From assembly GCA_044432745.1 (NCBI GenBank), contig JAWXUH010000002.1, forward strand, positions 62,001-126,000: a stretch of DNA of 64,000 nt. The letters run 5' to 3'. The notes beneath the pieces were generated by a model. That model worked only from the letters and a program-made list of their open reading frames with translations, made no database searches and was not told the DNA's origin. Positions 44,962 through 54,118 of this stretch are shown here, piece by piece. The stretch is from CAKOSP01 sp044432745. GTDB lineage: Bacteria > Bacillota_I > Bacilli_A > RF39 > UBA660. The position numbers were made by a program, and so were the translations under genes. The stretch's first letter is position 1, and every line of letters begins with the position of its first letter.

Positions 44962-44991
44962 TTGCTTTTTGTAGTATAAATATGTTACAAT
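44962..44991 (+). promoter_or_regulatory. Promoter of the polysaccharide operon
   Basis: TTGCTT (44962-44967), 18-bp spacer, extended -10 TGT-TACAAT (44983-44991). The leader to the first ATG is about 50 nt. The gap 44814-44961 holds an A/T inverted repeat at 44881-44900 and no gene. Confidence 0.6.
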
Positions 44992-45048
44992 TATATAAAT
45001 TTGAATTCAGTTTTGTAGTTAGGTAAAGTTTGTAGGGGGATGTTATTT

Positions 45049-45705
45049 ATGGAAACGAGTGTTTGTGTGGGAGAAATTAAGAAAAATTATTTATATTTAT
45101 TTATAAAAAGATTTTTTGATATTTTATTAGCTTTAGTAGGATGCGCTATATTACTTATTCTGGTTATTGTTATAAAAGTTGTATCTTTAGCTAATAAAGA
45201 TTTTGATTCAATATTTTATTCACAAAATAGAATAGGTAAAAATGGTAAAACTTTTAAATTATATAAATTTAGAAGTATGGTTCCTAATGCTGATGAATTA
45301 TTAAAGAAAATTTTAAAAGAAGATAAGAAACTTAGAAAAGAGTGGGAAGATAATCAAAAATTTGATAAAGATCCTAGAATTACTAAAATAGGAAATATTT
45401 TAAGAAAAACTAGTTTAGATGAAATTCCACAATTTATAAATGTTTTAAAAGGAGATATGAGTTTAATTGGACCAAGACCTCTTGTTCCTGGTGAATTAGA
45501 AGCTCATAATGGGAATAAAGATATTTATGAAATAGTTAAACCAGGATTAACTGGTTGGTGGGGTTGTAATGGTAGATCTAATTTAACATATGAAGAAAGA
45601 TTAGAACTTGAATACTATTATTGTATTAACGCTTCTTTAAAATTAGATATTAAGTGTTTCTTTTTAACAATAAAGACAATATTGTTTGACAAAGATGCGA
45701 AGTAA
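45049..45705 (+). CDS. Undecaprenyl-phosphate sugar-1-phosphate transferase (priming enzyme)
   Basis: Starts repeat-unit assembly by moving a sugar-1-phosphate onto undecaprenyl phosphate. One N-terminal membrane segment (about 20-43) precedes the PF02397 core: F-Y-S-Q-N-R-I-G-K-N-G-K-T-F-K-L-Y-K-F-R-S-M, then D-P-R-I-T-K-I-G, L-D-E-I-P-Q-F-I-N-V-L-K-G-D-M-S-L-I-G-P-R-P, and P-G-L-T-G-W. It is a short form without the long multi-span N-terminal domain of WbaP. ATG 45049 follows AGGGGGA. It heads a ten-gene co-directional operon running to galE. Confidence 0.92.
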   Translation: METSVCVGEIKKNYLYLFIKRFFDILLALVGCAILLILVIVIKVVSLANKDFDSIFYSQNRIGKNGKTFKLYKFRSMVPNADELLKKILKEDKKLRKEWEDNQKFDKDPRITKIGNILRKTSLDEIPQFINVLKGDMSLIGPRPLVPGELEAHNGNKDIYEIVKPGLTGWWGCNGRSNLTYEERLELEYYYCINASLKLDIKCFFLTIKTILFDKDAK

Positions 45706-45717
45706 AAGGAGCTAAAT

Positions 45718-46815
45718 ATGGAAAAAATAAAAATTGGATGTTACGTTGGTAAATGGTTAGGTGGAGGTGTAGAAGCTTGCATGATGAACTATTTTAAATA
45801 TATAGATAAAAAAAATTTTGATTTTTACTTTATATGTGATGAAGATTCAACGAAAATACCTTACGATGATATAAAAAAATTAGGTGGATACGTTGTATTA
45901 GTTCCAGCTTATCAAAAAATATTTAAATTTATCAAAGAATTTAAAAAGGTATGTAAGGAAAACAAATTTGACATTGTTCATTCAAATGTTAATTTGTTAT
46001 CTGTTTTTCCATTATATGCTGCTAAGAAATCTGGTATAAAGGTGAGAGTTGCACATAGTCATTCAACGAGTAATAAAAGAGAGTGGAAAAAGAACATATT
46101 TAAAAATACTCTTAAGCCATTTTCAAAATTATATGCAACTGACTATTTTGCATGCAGTGAGCTTGCAGGAAGGTATCAATTTGGTAACAAGACTTTTGAT
46201 AAAGGTTTAGTTACTATAATTAACAATGCAATAGAGGTAGATAAATTTAAATTTGATGAAAAAATAAGAAAAGAAAAAAGAAAAGAACTTAATATTGAAG
46301 ATTCGACTTTGGTCGTAGGACATATAGGTAGATTTGTAGAACAAAAAAATCATAGTTTTCTTATAGATATATTTAAAGAAGTCAACAAAGATAATAAAGA
46401 TTCAGTTTTACTTCTTGCAGGCGAAGGTCCACTTCAAGATATGATTAAAGATAAGGTGAAAAACTTAAATTTAGAAAATAGTGTTTTATTTTTAGGACAA
46501 AGGTCTGATGCTAGAGAATTATACCAAGCTATGGATGTGTTTGTTCTTCCTAGTCTTTATGAAGGTTTACCTGTTGTAGGTGTTGAAGCTCAAGCTAGTG
46601 GGTTGCAGTGTTTATTATCTGATGATATGACAAAAGAAACTAAAATAGTGGATAGTACGTTGTTTTTGTCAAGAAAAAATGGTGTTTCCGTATGGAGTGA
46701 AAAAATAATTAGTTTACAAAAATTAGATATTCTTAAGGAAATAGATGAAAAATATAATATTAAAAATGAAATAAAAAAAATAGAAAAAAAATATTATATT
46801 TTTATAGATAGGTAG
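45718..46815 (+). CDS. Glycosyltransferase family 4
   Basis: A 365-aa GT-B retaining glycosyltransferase: N-terminal acceptor domain with W-L-G-G-G-V-E-A-C, H-S-N-V-N and R-V-A-H-S-H, and C-terminal donor domain with G-H-I-G-R-F-V-E-Q-K-N-H, L-L-A-G-E-G-P, F-L-G-Q-R-S-D-A and L-P-S-L-Y-E-G-L-P-V-V-G-V-E-A. The E-x7-E motif region (E-G-L-P-V-V-G-V-E-A) is intact. It is similar to EpsF/CapM-type capsule transferases. It adds a sugar to the lipid-linked repeat, donor unknown. It is second in the operon, 12 bases after the priming gene. Confidence 0.88.
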   Translation: MEKIKIGCYVGKWLGGGVEACMMNYFKYIDKKNFDFYFICDEDSTKIPYDDIKKLGGYVVLVPAYQKIFKFIKEFKKVCKENKFDIVHSNVNLLSVFPLYAAKKSGIKVRVAHSHSTSNKREWKKNIFKNTLKPFSKLYATDYFACSELAGRYQFGNKTFDKGLVTIINNAIEVDKFKFDEKIRKEKRKELNIEDSTLVVGHIGRFVEQKNHSFLIDIFKEVNKDNKDSVLLLAGEGPLQDMIKDKVKNLNLENSVLFLGQRSDARELYQAMDVFVLPSLYEGLPVVGVEAQASGLQCLLSDDMTKETKIVDSTLFLSRKNGVSVWSEKIISLQKLDILKEIDEKYNIKNEIKKIEKKYYIFIDR

Positions 46816-46824
46816 GAAATTATT

Positions 46825-48111
46825 ATGAAAAAGAAAATTACAATTACAAATGCTTATACTTGGTATAATAAAGGTGATGCAGGTATACTTTTAGCAACAA
46901 TTGATTGTTTGAAGAAAATCTACGGAGAAGAAAATGTCGAATTTAATATTCTATCGTTTACCCCTGATGAAGATAAAAAAAGATATTGCAAAGATAAATC
47001 GATAAAAAATGTTTACAGTAATATATTAAATCCTCATCCATACCATCCTAGTAAAATTGGAAAATTAATTGCGATATTTAAACTTATTTTAAAAGTAATC
47101 TCTTTAAATATTATTTTAAAATTTAATTTTAAAAAAGCTGTAAGAAAGAATGAAACATTATCTTTACTAAATGACACTGATATCATAGTTGTATGTGGTG
47201 GAGGTTTCTTAGGCGGTAAAAAATATGACAGTTTAATGCATGTTTACCAAATATATATAAATACTTTGTTTAAAAAACCTATTTACATAATGGGGAATAG
47301 TATAGAACCAATTAATAATAAATTAATAAAATATTTTACAAATAAAGTAATAAATAAAGTTGATTTTTTATTTGCTAGAGAAACGATCACTTATAATTAT
47401 TTAAAGGATGTAATGTCCCACGATAAATTTGCATTAATACCCGATATGGCATTTATGTTGACATATGAGGAAAATGAATATGAATTTTTAACAAATTTAA
47501 GAAAAGATTTTGATATACTTTTTGGTATTACTGTAAGAAATTGGAATTTTCCAAATGTTTCTAATAAAGAAAAAGCAAAAGAAAATTATATTAATTCTAT
47601 TGTAGAAACAGTGATAGAAGTTATAGATAACCACCATGCTGCTTTCATTTTTATTCCACAAGTAACTGTACATACAGGAGATGATAGTCTTGTTGCAGAA
47701 GAAATAAGAAATAGATTACCAAAAAAATATAAAAATAACTTTATAGTAAGAAAAGATGATTGGTCCCCATATGAAATAAAGGGGTTAATAAAACAATTAG
47801 ATTATTTTGTTGGTACCAGAATGCATTCGAATATATTTGCAACAGCAGTTAGAATTCCAACCGTTGCTATTGCATATGAAAAGAAAACAAATGGTATTAT
47901 GGAAACTGTAAAATTAAATGATTATATTGTAGAAATTGATTCTATAACTTCGAAGGAATTAGTAGATAAAATTGAAAAAATGATTAAAAATAAAGATAAA
48001 ATAAAATCAAGTCTTAATAAAAATATACCAATAATTCAAAATAATATTTTAACTGTTTTGTCTGATAATATGATAAAAGAATCTGACAATGTTAAAATAA
48101 ATAAGAAATGA
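46825..48111 (+). CDS. Polysaccharide pyruvyl transferase family protein, first copy
   Basis: A 428-aa PF04230 (WcaK/CsaB-like) protein, which adds ketal-linked pyruvate to sugars in some members. Motifs: Y-T-W-Y-N-K-G-D-A-G-I-L-L at the start, V-V-C-G-G-G-F-L-G, Y-I-M-G-N-S-I, F-A-R-E-T-I-T, P-D-M-A-F, F-I-P-Q-V, and the C-terminal V-G-T-R-M-H-S-N-I-F-A-T-A. The last matches the R-x-H-x-x-I/N-x-A pocket. A second, divergent member lies at 51567. It ends in TGA. The exact product of the reaction is unknown. Confidence 0.85.
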   Translation: MKKKITITNAYTWYNKGDAGILLATIDCLKKIYGEENVEFNILSFTPDEDKKRYCKDKSIKNVYSNILNPHPYHPSKIGKLIAIFKLILKVISLNIILKFNFKKAVRKNETLSLLNDTDIIVVCGGGFLGGKKYDSLMHVYQIYINTLFKKPIYIMGNSIEPINNKLIKYFTNKVINKVDFLFARETITYNYLKDVMSHDKFALIPDMAFMLTYEENEYEFLTNLRKDFDILFGITVRNWNFPNVSNKEKAKENYINSIVETVIEVIDNHHAAFIFIPQVTVHTGDDSLVAEEIRNRLPKKYKNNFIVRKDDWSPYEIKGLIKQLDYFVGTRMHSNIFATAVRIPTVAIAYEKKTNGIMETVKLNDYIVEIDSITSKELVDKIEKMIKNKDKIKSSLNKNIPIIQNNILTVLSDNMIKESDNVKINKK

Positions 48112-48118
48112 GGTAGAA

Positions 48119-49306
48119 ATGAAAACAGCTTTTGTATTTGATACAAAATTATTAAAAAAAGAAAATGGTGATTATTATGCTATGACACTTACTAACGATT
48201 TTTTTAATAATAGATACTCAATGTTTTGCGAAAATTTAGTAGTAGTAACTCGAGAGAAAAAAATTAAAGAAGAAAATGGTAATATTTCTGGTTATAAAAA
48301 AACGAATGGTAATTTTGTTAATGTAAAAACAATAACTAAATATAAAGAAGTAACAGATTCTATAAAAAACAGAAATAAAATACAAAGTGAAATGGATAGT
48401 ATTATAGAAAATGTTGATAATCTTATTATAAGAATGCCAAGTGTTTTAGGAATGTTTGCTTGTAAAAGTGCAGATAAATTCAATAAACCTTATATTATAG
48501 AAATGGTTGCATGCGCGTGGGATGGTTATACGAATCACGTTAGATTTGGCGGTAAAATAATTGCACCTTTTATGTATTTTGAAACAAGAAAATGTATAAA
48601 GAAATCAAAAAATGTAATATATGTAACTGAAAAGTTTTTGCAAAATAGATATCCTAATACTAATAATAATCTTGGGTGTTCAGATGTAGTTTTAAAAAAA
48701 ATAGATTCTAAAATATTAGAAAATAAATTATCGAAAATTAAAAACAATAAAAGTGATATATTAAAAATGGTTACAGTAGCCTCTGTAGAAGCTAAATATA
48801 AAGGTCAAGAATTCGTTATTAAAGCTTTAGCTGAGTTAAAGAAAAAAAATATAAAATGCGAATATTATTTAATTGGAAATGGAAATAATACTCGTTTAAA
48901 GTTAATTGCAGAAAAGTATGATCTTGTAGATGAAATTAAATTTTTGGGATCTTTAACGCACGATGACGTATTTGACAAATTAAAGGAAATGGATTTATAC
49001 ATTCAACCAAGTTTACAAGAAGGATTACCTAGAGCACTTGTAGAAGCAATGAGTATGGCTCTTCCAGCTATTGGATTTAATACTGGTGGAATACCAGAAT
49101 TATTAAAAGAAAAATGTATTTTAAAAAAGCGTGATTATAAATCTTTATCAAATTTAATCGAAGTTATAGATAGTGAATTTTTATCGAATGAAGCAGTAAA
49201 TAATTTTAATACAGCAAAATTATATTCAAGTGAATATTTAGATAATAAAAGAGAAGATTTTTATATAAATGCATTAAATAAAGGTATGCAAAATGAAAAA
49301 AAGTAA
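48119..49306 (+). CDS. Glycosyltransferase family 4, second copy
   Basis: A 395-aa GT4-type protein. The donor domain is clear: V-A-S-V-E-A-K-Y-K-G-Q-E, L-I-G-N-G-N, F-L-G-S-L-T-H-D-D-V, P-S-L-Q-E-G-L-P-R-A-L-V-E-A-M-S-M-A-L-P and G-F-N-T-G-G-I-P-E-L-L. The N-terminal half is more divergent. It overlaps the following GT2 gene by 14 bases, so the two are translationally coupled. Acceptor and donor sugars are unknown. Confidence 0.85.
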   Translation: MKTAFVFDTKLLKKENGDYYAMTLTNDFFNNRYSMFCENLVVVTREKKIKEENGNISGYKKTNGNFVNVKTITKYKEVTDSIKNRNKIQSEMDSIIENVDNLIIRMPSVLGMFACKSADKFNKPYIIEMVACAWDGYTNHVRFGGKIIAPFMYFETRKCIKKSKNVIYVTEKFLQNRYPNTNNNLGCSDVVLKKIDSKILENKLSKIKNNKSDILKMVTVASVEAKYKGQEFVIKALAELKKKNIKCEYYLIGNGNNTRLKLIAEKYDLVDEIKFLGSLTHDDVFDKLKEMDLYIQPSLQEGLPRALVEAMSMALPAIGFNTGGIPELLKEKCILKKRDYKSLSNLIEVIDSEFLSNEAVNNFNTAKLYSSEYLDNKREDFYINALNKGMQNEKK

Positions 49307-50294
49307 AGTAAGCGTTATAATACCAGTATATAATAGTGAAAAATATATTTTAAATTTATTAGAGCAATTAAAAGAGCAAACATATAAAAATTTTGAAGTA
49401 ATTATTATTAACGATGGTTCTGTAGATGATTCTGAAATTATATGTAAAAACATGATTAAAGGATTCAACAATTTCAAATTATATAATCAAAAAAATAGCG
49501 GCGTATCAATTGCTAGAAATAACGGTTTGGAAAAAGCTACAGGCGAATATGTTGTTTTTATTGATAGTGACGATTCAATTTGTAATAACACAATTGAATT
49601 ACTGGTCTACAATATTGAAAATTATTCTGTTGATTACGCATTTGGAGCTTATATTACATCTAAAAATTCAAAACTAGATAATGTAGTTGATGCTATATCT
49701 ACTAATGTAAATGATTTAAAATTAAGTATTATAAATTCTAGAATTTTAGAAGATACTAAAATTTATGGTAATTCGAGAACAATATGGGGTAAAATTTATA
49801 AATTAAAAATAATAAAAGATAATAACATAAAATTTATAGAGGATTTAAAATTATTTGAAGACGGTTTATTTAATTTAGAATATTTAAATTATGTTTTTAA
49901 ATATAAGTCCTTTTCTGAAAAAATATATAAATATAGAATAGATATAAATTCTTCAGTTAAGAGTTACAAAGAAGATTTGTATGAACAAGATCAAATACGT
50001 TTAGAAAATTTAAAAAAATATATAAAAATAGATGATAGATATAAAATAGCTTATAATTTAGTTTGTTTTGAATTTTTTTGTGGATATATCATTAATTATT
50101 CATTGAAAAAAACTTTTTTTTATAAAGAAATAAAAAATAAAAGTATAAATAGTATATATAGTGATAGTTTAAAATGCGTAGAAAAAAAATATCTTGGAAA
50201 TAATCACAAAATTATAAATAACTTAATAAAAAACAAAATGTATTTTTTGATTAATATTTTGTGTTTATCTCACAGAGAGATATGTAGAAAATAA
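49293..50294 (+). CDS. Glycosyltransferase family 2
   Basis: A 333-aa GT-A inverting transferase. It has V-S-V-I-I-P-V-Y-N at the start, the I-N-D-G-S-x-D-x-S motif, N-S-G-V-S-I-A-R-N-N-G, and the DxD-like V-F-I-D-S-D-D-S metal site near residue 90. R-T-I-W-G-K-I-Y and F-E-D-G-L-F-N follow as the acceptor-side region. The start overlaps the preceding gene by 14 bases. It is likely to extend the lipid-linked repeat unit. Confidence 0.92.
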   Translation: MKKSKVSVIIPVYNSEKYILNLLEQLKEQTYKNFEVIIINDGSVDDSEIICKNMIKGFNNFKLYNQKNSGVSIARNNGLEKATGEYVVFIDSDDSICNNTIELLVYNIENYSVDYAFGAYITSKNSKLDNVVDAISTNVNDLKLSIINSRILEDTKIYGNSRTIWGKIYKLKIIKDNNIKFIEDLKLFEDGLFNLEYLNYVFKYKSFSEKIYKYRIDINSSVKSYKEDLYEQDQIRLENLKKYIKIDDRYKIAYNLVCFEFFCGYIINYSLKKTFFYKEIKNKSINSIYSDSLKCVEKKYLGNNHKIINNLIKNKMYFLINILCLSHREICRK

Positions 50295-50313
50295 AGAAAA
50301 AAGGTGGAAAATT

Positions 50314-51570
50314 ATGAAAAAAGAACGTTTAAATATTCAATGTATTTTGATAGTTATAATATTATTTTCGGGTTCATCAGTATTAGCTGACTATAGAAAT
50401 TTTTTAATAATATTGTTGCCAATATTAGCGTTTATAGAGAGAATAATTTGTTCAAGTGGAAAATTTAAAGTAGGTCTTAAAGGTAGTAGAGTATTCTTAT
50501 TATTAGTGATAGTATATTATTGTTTATTTCAAACATTATATGTTTCTGCTTTAGAATCATTATTAAAGTATTTGGTGATTTTGATGGCTATAGCAGCTTT
50601 TTGGATATTGAAGGTGCAACGTATTAATTTTATAGAAAAATTAATAAAATATATGAATGTATATACAATTATAATATCTATTTCTATTTTAATAACAGTT
50701 GTATACAATGAGTTTATATTTGATGTATTACCGTTTATGTTACCCTCAAATATATCGTCATTAAGTGTTTATAAAAATGAATTAATAAATGGTAATTTTT
50801 CTGGAATATCTTTAGAAAGATCATATGCTGCATTTGCTATGGTTGTATGCATAATAATTAATTTATCTAATTATACAACACCAGAATATAATATTAAAAA
50901 TAATAAAAAATCGTTATTTGCAGTATTTTTAGCATATATAGCGTTATTTTGTACAGGAAAAAGAATGTTATTTTTTGTTGCTATATTAGTATCGTTTATT
51001 ATTTTTCTGATTCATTCTACAAAAATAATAAAAACAAAATTATTAAAAGCTAGCTTTTTATTAATTTTTATTACTTTAATTATAATGTCAGTGTTTCCAG
51101 ATGCAGGAAGAGTCTTTGATAGACTTTTGGATATGAATACATTTGACACAAGAATTGATAATTATTGGAAATATTGTTATGAAATGTTTGTTAATAACCC
51201 TTTGTTTGGTAATGGTATAAATACATTTGTTGATTATATAACTCCATATCGAAACAATGAAATTTATAATGCTCACAATATTTATTTTCAATTATTAGGT
51301 GAAGTTGGTATAATTGGTTTCACAATATTTATGTATTTTTTTATATCAAATTTAACAATTACATATAAATTATTAAGAAAGTCAATTAGTTTAAATGATT
51401 CAAAAAATGTTTATTATCTTAAAATATTTTATTGCATTCAAATATTATTTCTAACGTATGGAATAAGTGGTAATACTTTATATTATTTTTCACAATTATA
51501 TATCTATATGATTTCTATTTATTGTGTTATGGTTATACAAAAAAAATGTATTGGAGATGAAAAAAAATGA
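50314..51570 (+). CDS. O-antigen/capsule polymerase (Wzy-like)
   Basis: A 418-aa membrane protein with about 10-11 transmembrane segments. A long extracellular loop contains N-P-L-F-G-N-G-I-N-T-F and A-H-N-I-Y-F-Q-L-L-G-E-V-G-I-I-G-F, the usual Wzy_C (PF04932) pattern H-N-x-x-L-x-x-x-x-E-x-G. It should polymerise flipped repeat units on the outer face of the membrane. AAAGGTGG precedes the ATG. The next gene overlaps its end by 4 bases (ATGA). Confidence 0.85.
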   Translation: MKKERLNIQCILIVIILFSGSSVLADYRNFLIILLPILAFIERIICSSGKFKVGLKGSRVFLLLVIVYYCLFQTLYVSALESLLKYLVILMAIAAFWILKVQRINFIEKLIKYMNVYTIIISISILITVVYNEFIFDVLPFMLPSNISSLSVYKNELINGNFSGISLERSYAAFAMVVCIIINLSNYTTPEYNIKNNKKSLFAVFLAYIALFCTGKRMLFFVAILVSFIIFLIHSTKIIKTKLLKASFLLIFITLIIMSVFPDAGRVFDRLLDMNTFDTRIDNYWKYCYEMFVNNPLFGNGINTFVDYITPYRNNEIYNAHNIYFQLLGEVGIIGFTIFMYFFISNLTITYKLLRKSISLNDSKNVYYLKIFYCIQILFLTYGISGNTLYYFSQLYIYMISIYCVMVIQKKCIGDEKK

Positions 51571-52682
51571 AAAAATTGAAAATATTTACTTTTAATAGAG
51601 CACACAATTATGGTGCGTTTTTACAAGTATTTGCATTACAACAAAAACTAATTGAAAAAGGTTATAGTGTTAAAATTGTTGATTTAAAATTGGATACTAT
51701 TATTGATTCTTATCGACCCTTGACTTTAAAAAATGGTATAAAAAAAAATATAAGAGGCATTTTAAAATTAATTATATATTTTAAACCTATTATAAGTCGT
51801 TATAAAAACTTTAATAAAATAATAGAAAAAAAATTGAATTTAACTGATAAAGTTAAAAATGTTGATGATATCATTAATGTTATTGATGATGAAGATATAT
51901 TATTGACTGGTTCAGATCAAGTTTGGAATTTAGAAATAGTAAAAGATTATTTTGATTTATTTACACTAAATCAATTTGAAAATAATAAAAAAATATCGTA
52001 TGCTGCTAGTTTAGGTAGTGTGAATTTTGTGGAAGAAAATAGGGAAAAATATATATTAAATGTATCAAAAATAAATAATATATCAGTTAGAGAAGTAAGT
52101 GCTCAAAAAAAATTAAATGAGTTAATAGATAATAAAATCGAAGTAGTATTGGATCCAACATTATTGATTTCAATGATGGAATGGGATAAATATTTAACTA
52201 ATACTAAAACATTAAAAGAAAAATATATATGTGCCTATGTTATTTCACCTAATGATGAGTACATAAAAATAGTAAATGAACTTTCTGAAAAAACTGGTTT
52301 AAAAGTACTTCATTTCGGTTTAAAAAATCCTGGTTATAAAAATATTTTGAAATCTGCTTATGAAGAGGGACCTTTAGATTTTGTAAATTATATTAAAAAC
52401 GCTGAATACGTTGTAGCTACATCATTTCATGCAACGATATTTTCAATTATTTATAATAAAAAATTTTTTATTATTCCGCATGTAAAAACTGGCAGTAGAG
52501 TAAATGATTTATTAAATACATTGGATTTAAATGATAGAATTTTTAACGAAGTTAGTGATTTTAAAAATTACGATATTAATTCCGAAATAGATTGGAAAAA
52601 TGTAAATGTAAAATTAAATGAAGAAATAAAAAAATCAGATAAATGGTTAACTTCTGTTATAGATGAGAGTGAAAATAAATAA
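51567..52682 (+). CDS. Polysaccharide pyruvyl transferase family protein, second copy
   Basis: A 371-aa PF04230-type protein. It starts F-N-R-A-H-N-Y-G-A-F-L-Q-V-F-A-L-Q, and has L-L-T-G-S-D-Q-V-W-N, I-S-Y-A-A-S-L-G-S, S-V-R-E-V-S, V-L-D-P-T-L-L and V-A-T-S-F-H-A-T-I-F-S-I-I. It is of the subtype often encoded next to the Fe-S/FrhB-like protein, which is the case here two genes later. The overlap with wzy (ATGA) suggests coupling. It is distinct from the first copy. Confidence 0.87.
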   Translation: MKKLKIFTFNRAHNYGAFLQVFALQQKLIEKGYSVKIVDLKLDTIIDSYRPLTLKNGIKKNIRGILKLIIYFKPIISRYKNFNKIIEKKLNLTDKVKNVDDIINVIDDEDILLTGSDQVWNLEIVKDYFDLFTLNQFENNKKISYAASLGSVNFVEENREKYILNVSKINNISVREVSAQKKLNELIDNKIEVVLDPTLLISMMEWDKYLTNTKTLKEKYICAYVISPNDEYIKIVNELSEKTGLKVLHFGLKNPGYKNILKSAYEEGPLDFVNYIKNAEYVVATSFHATIFSIIYNKKFFIIPHVKTGSRVNDLLNTLDLNDRIFNEVSDFKNYDINSEIDWKNVNVKLNEEIKKSDKWLTSVIDESENK

Positions 52683-52683
52683 A

Positions 52684-54105
52684 ATGCATAGAGAAAAAGA
52701 ATTAATAAAAAACACTTTTATAATAAGTTTAGGTAAAATATGTACGCAATTAATAACATTTTTTTTGCTACCTTTATACACAACTATATTGTCAACTTCA
52801 GAGTATGGCATATTTGAATTATTAAACACTTTAGTTAGTTTATTGTTGCCTGTCGTATCTTTTCAATTGGAGCAGTCTGTATTTAGAAATTTGGTAGATA
52901 ATAGAGATAATGATAAAGAAAAAACAAAAACAATAACTACAGGAAGTATAGTTTTAATGTTACAGGTAATTATATTTATTTTAATATTTTTAGTATTATC
53001 GCTATTTGTAGATAACGAATACAAGTTTTATTTGTTATTTAATGTAATTATTTATGTTTTTAGTTCTTTTTCTTTGCAATTAGTTAGGGGTTTAGGTAAT
53101 AATATTAAATTTTCTTTTGCTGGATTTATTTCAGCTTTAGTTACAATAATATGTAATATAATTTTTTTACTTCTATTTAAAACTGGAGTAATAGGAATGT
53201 TTTTTTCCTTGTTTATAGGACAGTTAGTTTGTATATTATACTGCATATTTGCTATGAAAATTTATAAATTTATAAAATTTGATCATTTTGATAGAAAATT
53301 ACTTTGTCAAATGTATAAGTATTCAATACCACTTATTCCAAATGCGATTTCGTGGTGGGTATTTAATGCTTCAGATAAATTAATAGTATCAATTATGCTT
53401 GGAGTTTCACAAAATGGAATATTATCAGCATCATATAAATTCGCTGGAGTATATATAACAATTTATAATATATTTAATATTGCCTGGACAGAATGTGTGA
53501 TAAAACATATAGATGAATCAGATATTGATACATTTTTAAATAAAACATTAAATTCACTATTTAAAATATTTTCTTCATTTGGAATAATTATAATTGCTGT
53601 AATGCCGATTGTCTATCCAATAATGATAAATTCTAACTTTATTGATGGTTATAATCATGTTCCAATAATGATAGTTGGCTCTATGTTTAATATTTTGATA
53701 GGTTTAATTAGTGCGGTTTACGTAGCAAAAAAAGCCACAAAATCTATTGCTTTAACATCAACTATAGCCGCAATAATAAATGTTTCAATAAATTTACTAT
53801 TAATTAATAAACTAGGTTTATATGCAGCAAGTTTATCTACTTTAATATCCTTTGCAGCAATGTCATTATTTAGAATAATTGATATTAGAAAAAAATATTT
53901 TAAAATAAACATAGATTATAAACAAATAATATATTTATTTATAATGTTAACATTTATATTATTTATTTATTATTCTAATAATTTATTATTACAAATTTTT
54001 GGTATTTTAATATCGGTAATATATGCTATAGTAATTAATGTAAAAAACGTAATATATTTTTATGAAATGTTTATTGTGAAGAAAAAGAAAAAAAATTATA
54101 TTTAG
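52684..54105 (+). CDS. Polysaccharide flippase (Wzx-like)
   Basis: A 473-aa integral membrane protein with about 12-14 helices, of the MATE/MOP polysaccharide exporter family (PF01943/PF14667). N-terminal N-T-F-I-I-S-L-G-K-I-C-T-Q-L-I-T-F-F-L-L-P is typical. It flips lipid-linked repeats for Wzy. The in-frame ATG 52663 lies inside the preceding gene without a ribosome site. ATG 52684 directly follows its stop, so re-initiation is likely; I prefer 52684. Confidence 0.88.
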   Translation: MHREKELIKNTFIISLGKICTQLITFFLLPLYTTILSTSEYGIFELLNTLVSLLLPVVSFQLEQSVFRNLVDNRDNDKEKTKTITTGSIVLMLQVIIFILIFLVLSLFVDNEYKFYLLFNVIIYVFSSFSLQLVRGLGNNIKFSFAGFISALVTIICNIIFLLLFKTGVIGMFFSLFIGQLVCILYCIFAMKIYKFIKFDHFDRKLLCQMYKYSIPLIPNAISWWVFNASDKLIVSIMLGVSQNGILSASYKFAGVYITIYNIFNIAWTECVIKHIDESDIDTFLNKTLNSLFKIFSSFGIIIIAVMPIVYPIMINSNFIDGYNHVPIMIVGSMFNILIGLISAVYVAKKATKSIALTSTIAAIINVSINLLLINKLGLYAASLSTLISFAAMSLFRIIDIRKKYFKINIDYKQIIYLFIMLTFILFIYYSNNLLLQIFGILISVIYAIVINVKNVIYFYEMFIVKKKKKNYI

Positions 54106-54118
54106 GAGATGATGGAAA

